Assembly: GCA_943330835.2 (NCBI GenBank)
Contig: CALQJH020000015.1
Coordinates: 1 to 13,618, forward strand
DNA: 13,618 bases
DNA from: Candidatus Kuenenia stuttgartensis
GTDB taxonomy: Bacteria > Bacteroidota > Bacteroidia > Chitinophagales > Chitinophagaceae
Direction: 5' to 3'
Part shown: piece by piece, positions 13,111 to 13,618 of the stretch
How the letters are laid out: the number at the start of each line of letters is the position of its first letter
How positions within the stretch are numbered: the first letter of the stretch is position 1
Notes under the pieces: model-generated
What the model was told of the DNA's origin: nothing
The model's database searches: none
The model's input: the letters and a program-made list of their open reading frames with translations, nothing else
Translations under genes and position numbers: made by a program

Positions 13111-13618
13111 ATGAGAAAATATTCCAGGGTTTTAAGTTATTTAAAAGATTATAAAGGGTCTATCCTGATTTATCTGGTTTCCATCCTATTATCGATTACT
13201 TTTTCGATATTGTCTTTAGCGATGTTGTTTCCTTTTCTGCAATTATTATTTGGTGCAAATCAAACGAATATTGGTACTAAATCAACTTCAGTTTCCATAG
13301 TAAACACCGTTAATCAATATTTGGCAAAAATGATGAGTGAAGGCGGAGCTTACCATGCGCTGTCCATCGTTTGTATTTTCATTATCCTTTCTATTTTTTT
13401 TAAAAACCTTTTTTTATATTTCGCAGCTCGTACGGTTGGTCCTATGAAGAATCGTATTGTTACTCGATTACGCATCGAAATGTACAACAAGCTGCTTAGT
13501 TTACCCATTGGCTATTTCACCGAAAAAAGAAAAGGTGATTTGATGAGCAGAATGTCCAATGATATCAATGAAGTGGAGGGCTCGGTAATAGGGGCTTTGG
13601 AAGGTTGGGTGAAAGATC
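13111..13618 (+). CDS. MsbA-type ABC exporter, N-terminal transmembrane part (cut by window end)
   Basis: The first 169 codons of a fused ABC exporter, with no stop before the window ends. MRKYSRVLSYLKDYKG leads into a first membrane helix (about 16-44, ILIYLVSILLSI then ILSLAMLFPFLQLLF), an exposed loop (about 48-80), and a second helix (about 84-108). The cytoplasmic extension follows, with the very typical LRIEMYNKLLSLPIGYFTEKRKGDLMSRMSNDINEVEG arrangement of type-IV (MsbA/multidrug) exporters. The ATP-binding domain must lie to the right. MsbA itself flips lipid A; Bacteroidota carry several homologues, so the substrate is open. An ATG at 13098 is in another frame and is not the start. 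No Shine-Dalgarno sequence is seen. It is divergent from rbfA. Confidence 0.87.
   Translation, partial: MRKYSRVLSYLKDYKGSILIYLVSILLSITFSILSLAMLFPFLQLLFGANQTNIGTKSTSVSIVNTVNQYLAKMMSEGGAYHALSIVCIFIILSIFFKNLFLYFAARTVGPMKNRIVTRLRIEMYNKLLSLPIGYFTEKRKGDLMSRMSNDINEVEGSVIGALEGWVKD

Noticed and set aside
13098..13154. ATG upstream of the ABC exporter start as a leader peptide
   Set aside because: It gives an 18-residue frame overlapping the exporter in another frame with no supporting signal.
1..13618. Mobile elements, CRISPR arrays, tRNA or rRNA genes, or a novel defence system
   Set aside because: I saw no transposase, integrase, repeat-spacer pattern, tRNA-like fold or toxin-antitoxin pair; nearly all genes are intact core functions in ordinary order.

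Overview
The window comes from the chromosome of an AT-rich Bacteroidota bacterium. The evidence is a secreted metalloprotease with a type IX secretion (T9SS) C-terminal sorting domain, almost no Shine-Dalgarno sequences before start codons, and a promoter of the Bacteroidota form TTTG-N20-TAnnTTTG before the transketolase gene. The gene set (split transketolase, single-lipoyl E2, short RbfA) would suit a Chitinophagaceae-like member, but the family assignment is a guess.

Layout. The left edge holds the 3' end of a plus-strand ribosome-biogenesis GTPase gene (engB/ysxC). Then comes a long run of minus-strand genes, read from right to left: a WecA/TagO-type glycan-lipid transferase (10363-9239), ribosome recycling factor frr (9166-8606), a fatty acid hydroxylase/sterol desaturase (8555-7668), a GNAT-like protein of unknown function (7634-6468), DNA polymerase III subunit dnaX (6401-4620), the pyruvate dehydrogenase E2 component (4527-3301), a DCC-family (DUF393) thiol protein (3245-2826), a 321-base AT-rich gap, and a two-gene secreted unit made of a small exported protein (2504-2046) and the T9SS metalloprotease (1990-404). 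A plus-strand transketolase N-terminal subunit (10594-11433) starts divergently from the WecA-like gene. It ends tail to tail, 6 bases from a LolC/E-type ABC permease (12660-11440) that lies downstream of rbfA (13044-12679). At the right edge an MsbA-type ABC exporter (from 13111, cut by the window) is transcribed away from rbfA.

Most of this is housekeeping: translation (frr, rbfA, engB), replication (dnaX), central carbon metabolism (E2, transketolase) and envelope building (WecA-like, Lol-like permease, MsbA-like exporter, lipid hydroxylase). I see no phage, transposon, CRISPR, tRNA or rRNA, and no clearly new multi-gene system.

The most interesting signals are small. (1) An uninterrupted A10 run in dnaX lies exactly at the junction between the oligomerisation domain and the tau-specific part, with stop codons immediately after it in both alternative frames; this is the arrangement expected for slippage-made gamma. 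(2) A small secreted protein is encoded just upstream of a metalloprotease that has no prodomain of its own, which suggests a separately encoded propeptide or inhibitor. (3) A long perfect terminator hairpin runs directly into the start codon of the DUF393 gene. (4) A hairpin sits 6 bases before the dnaX start. Start codons were moved inward from the longest possible frame for three genes (protease, DUF393, transketolase) for reasons given in their entries.
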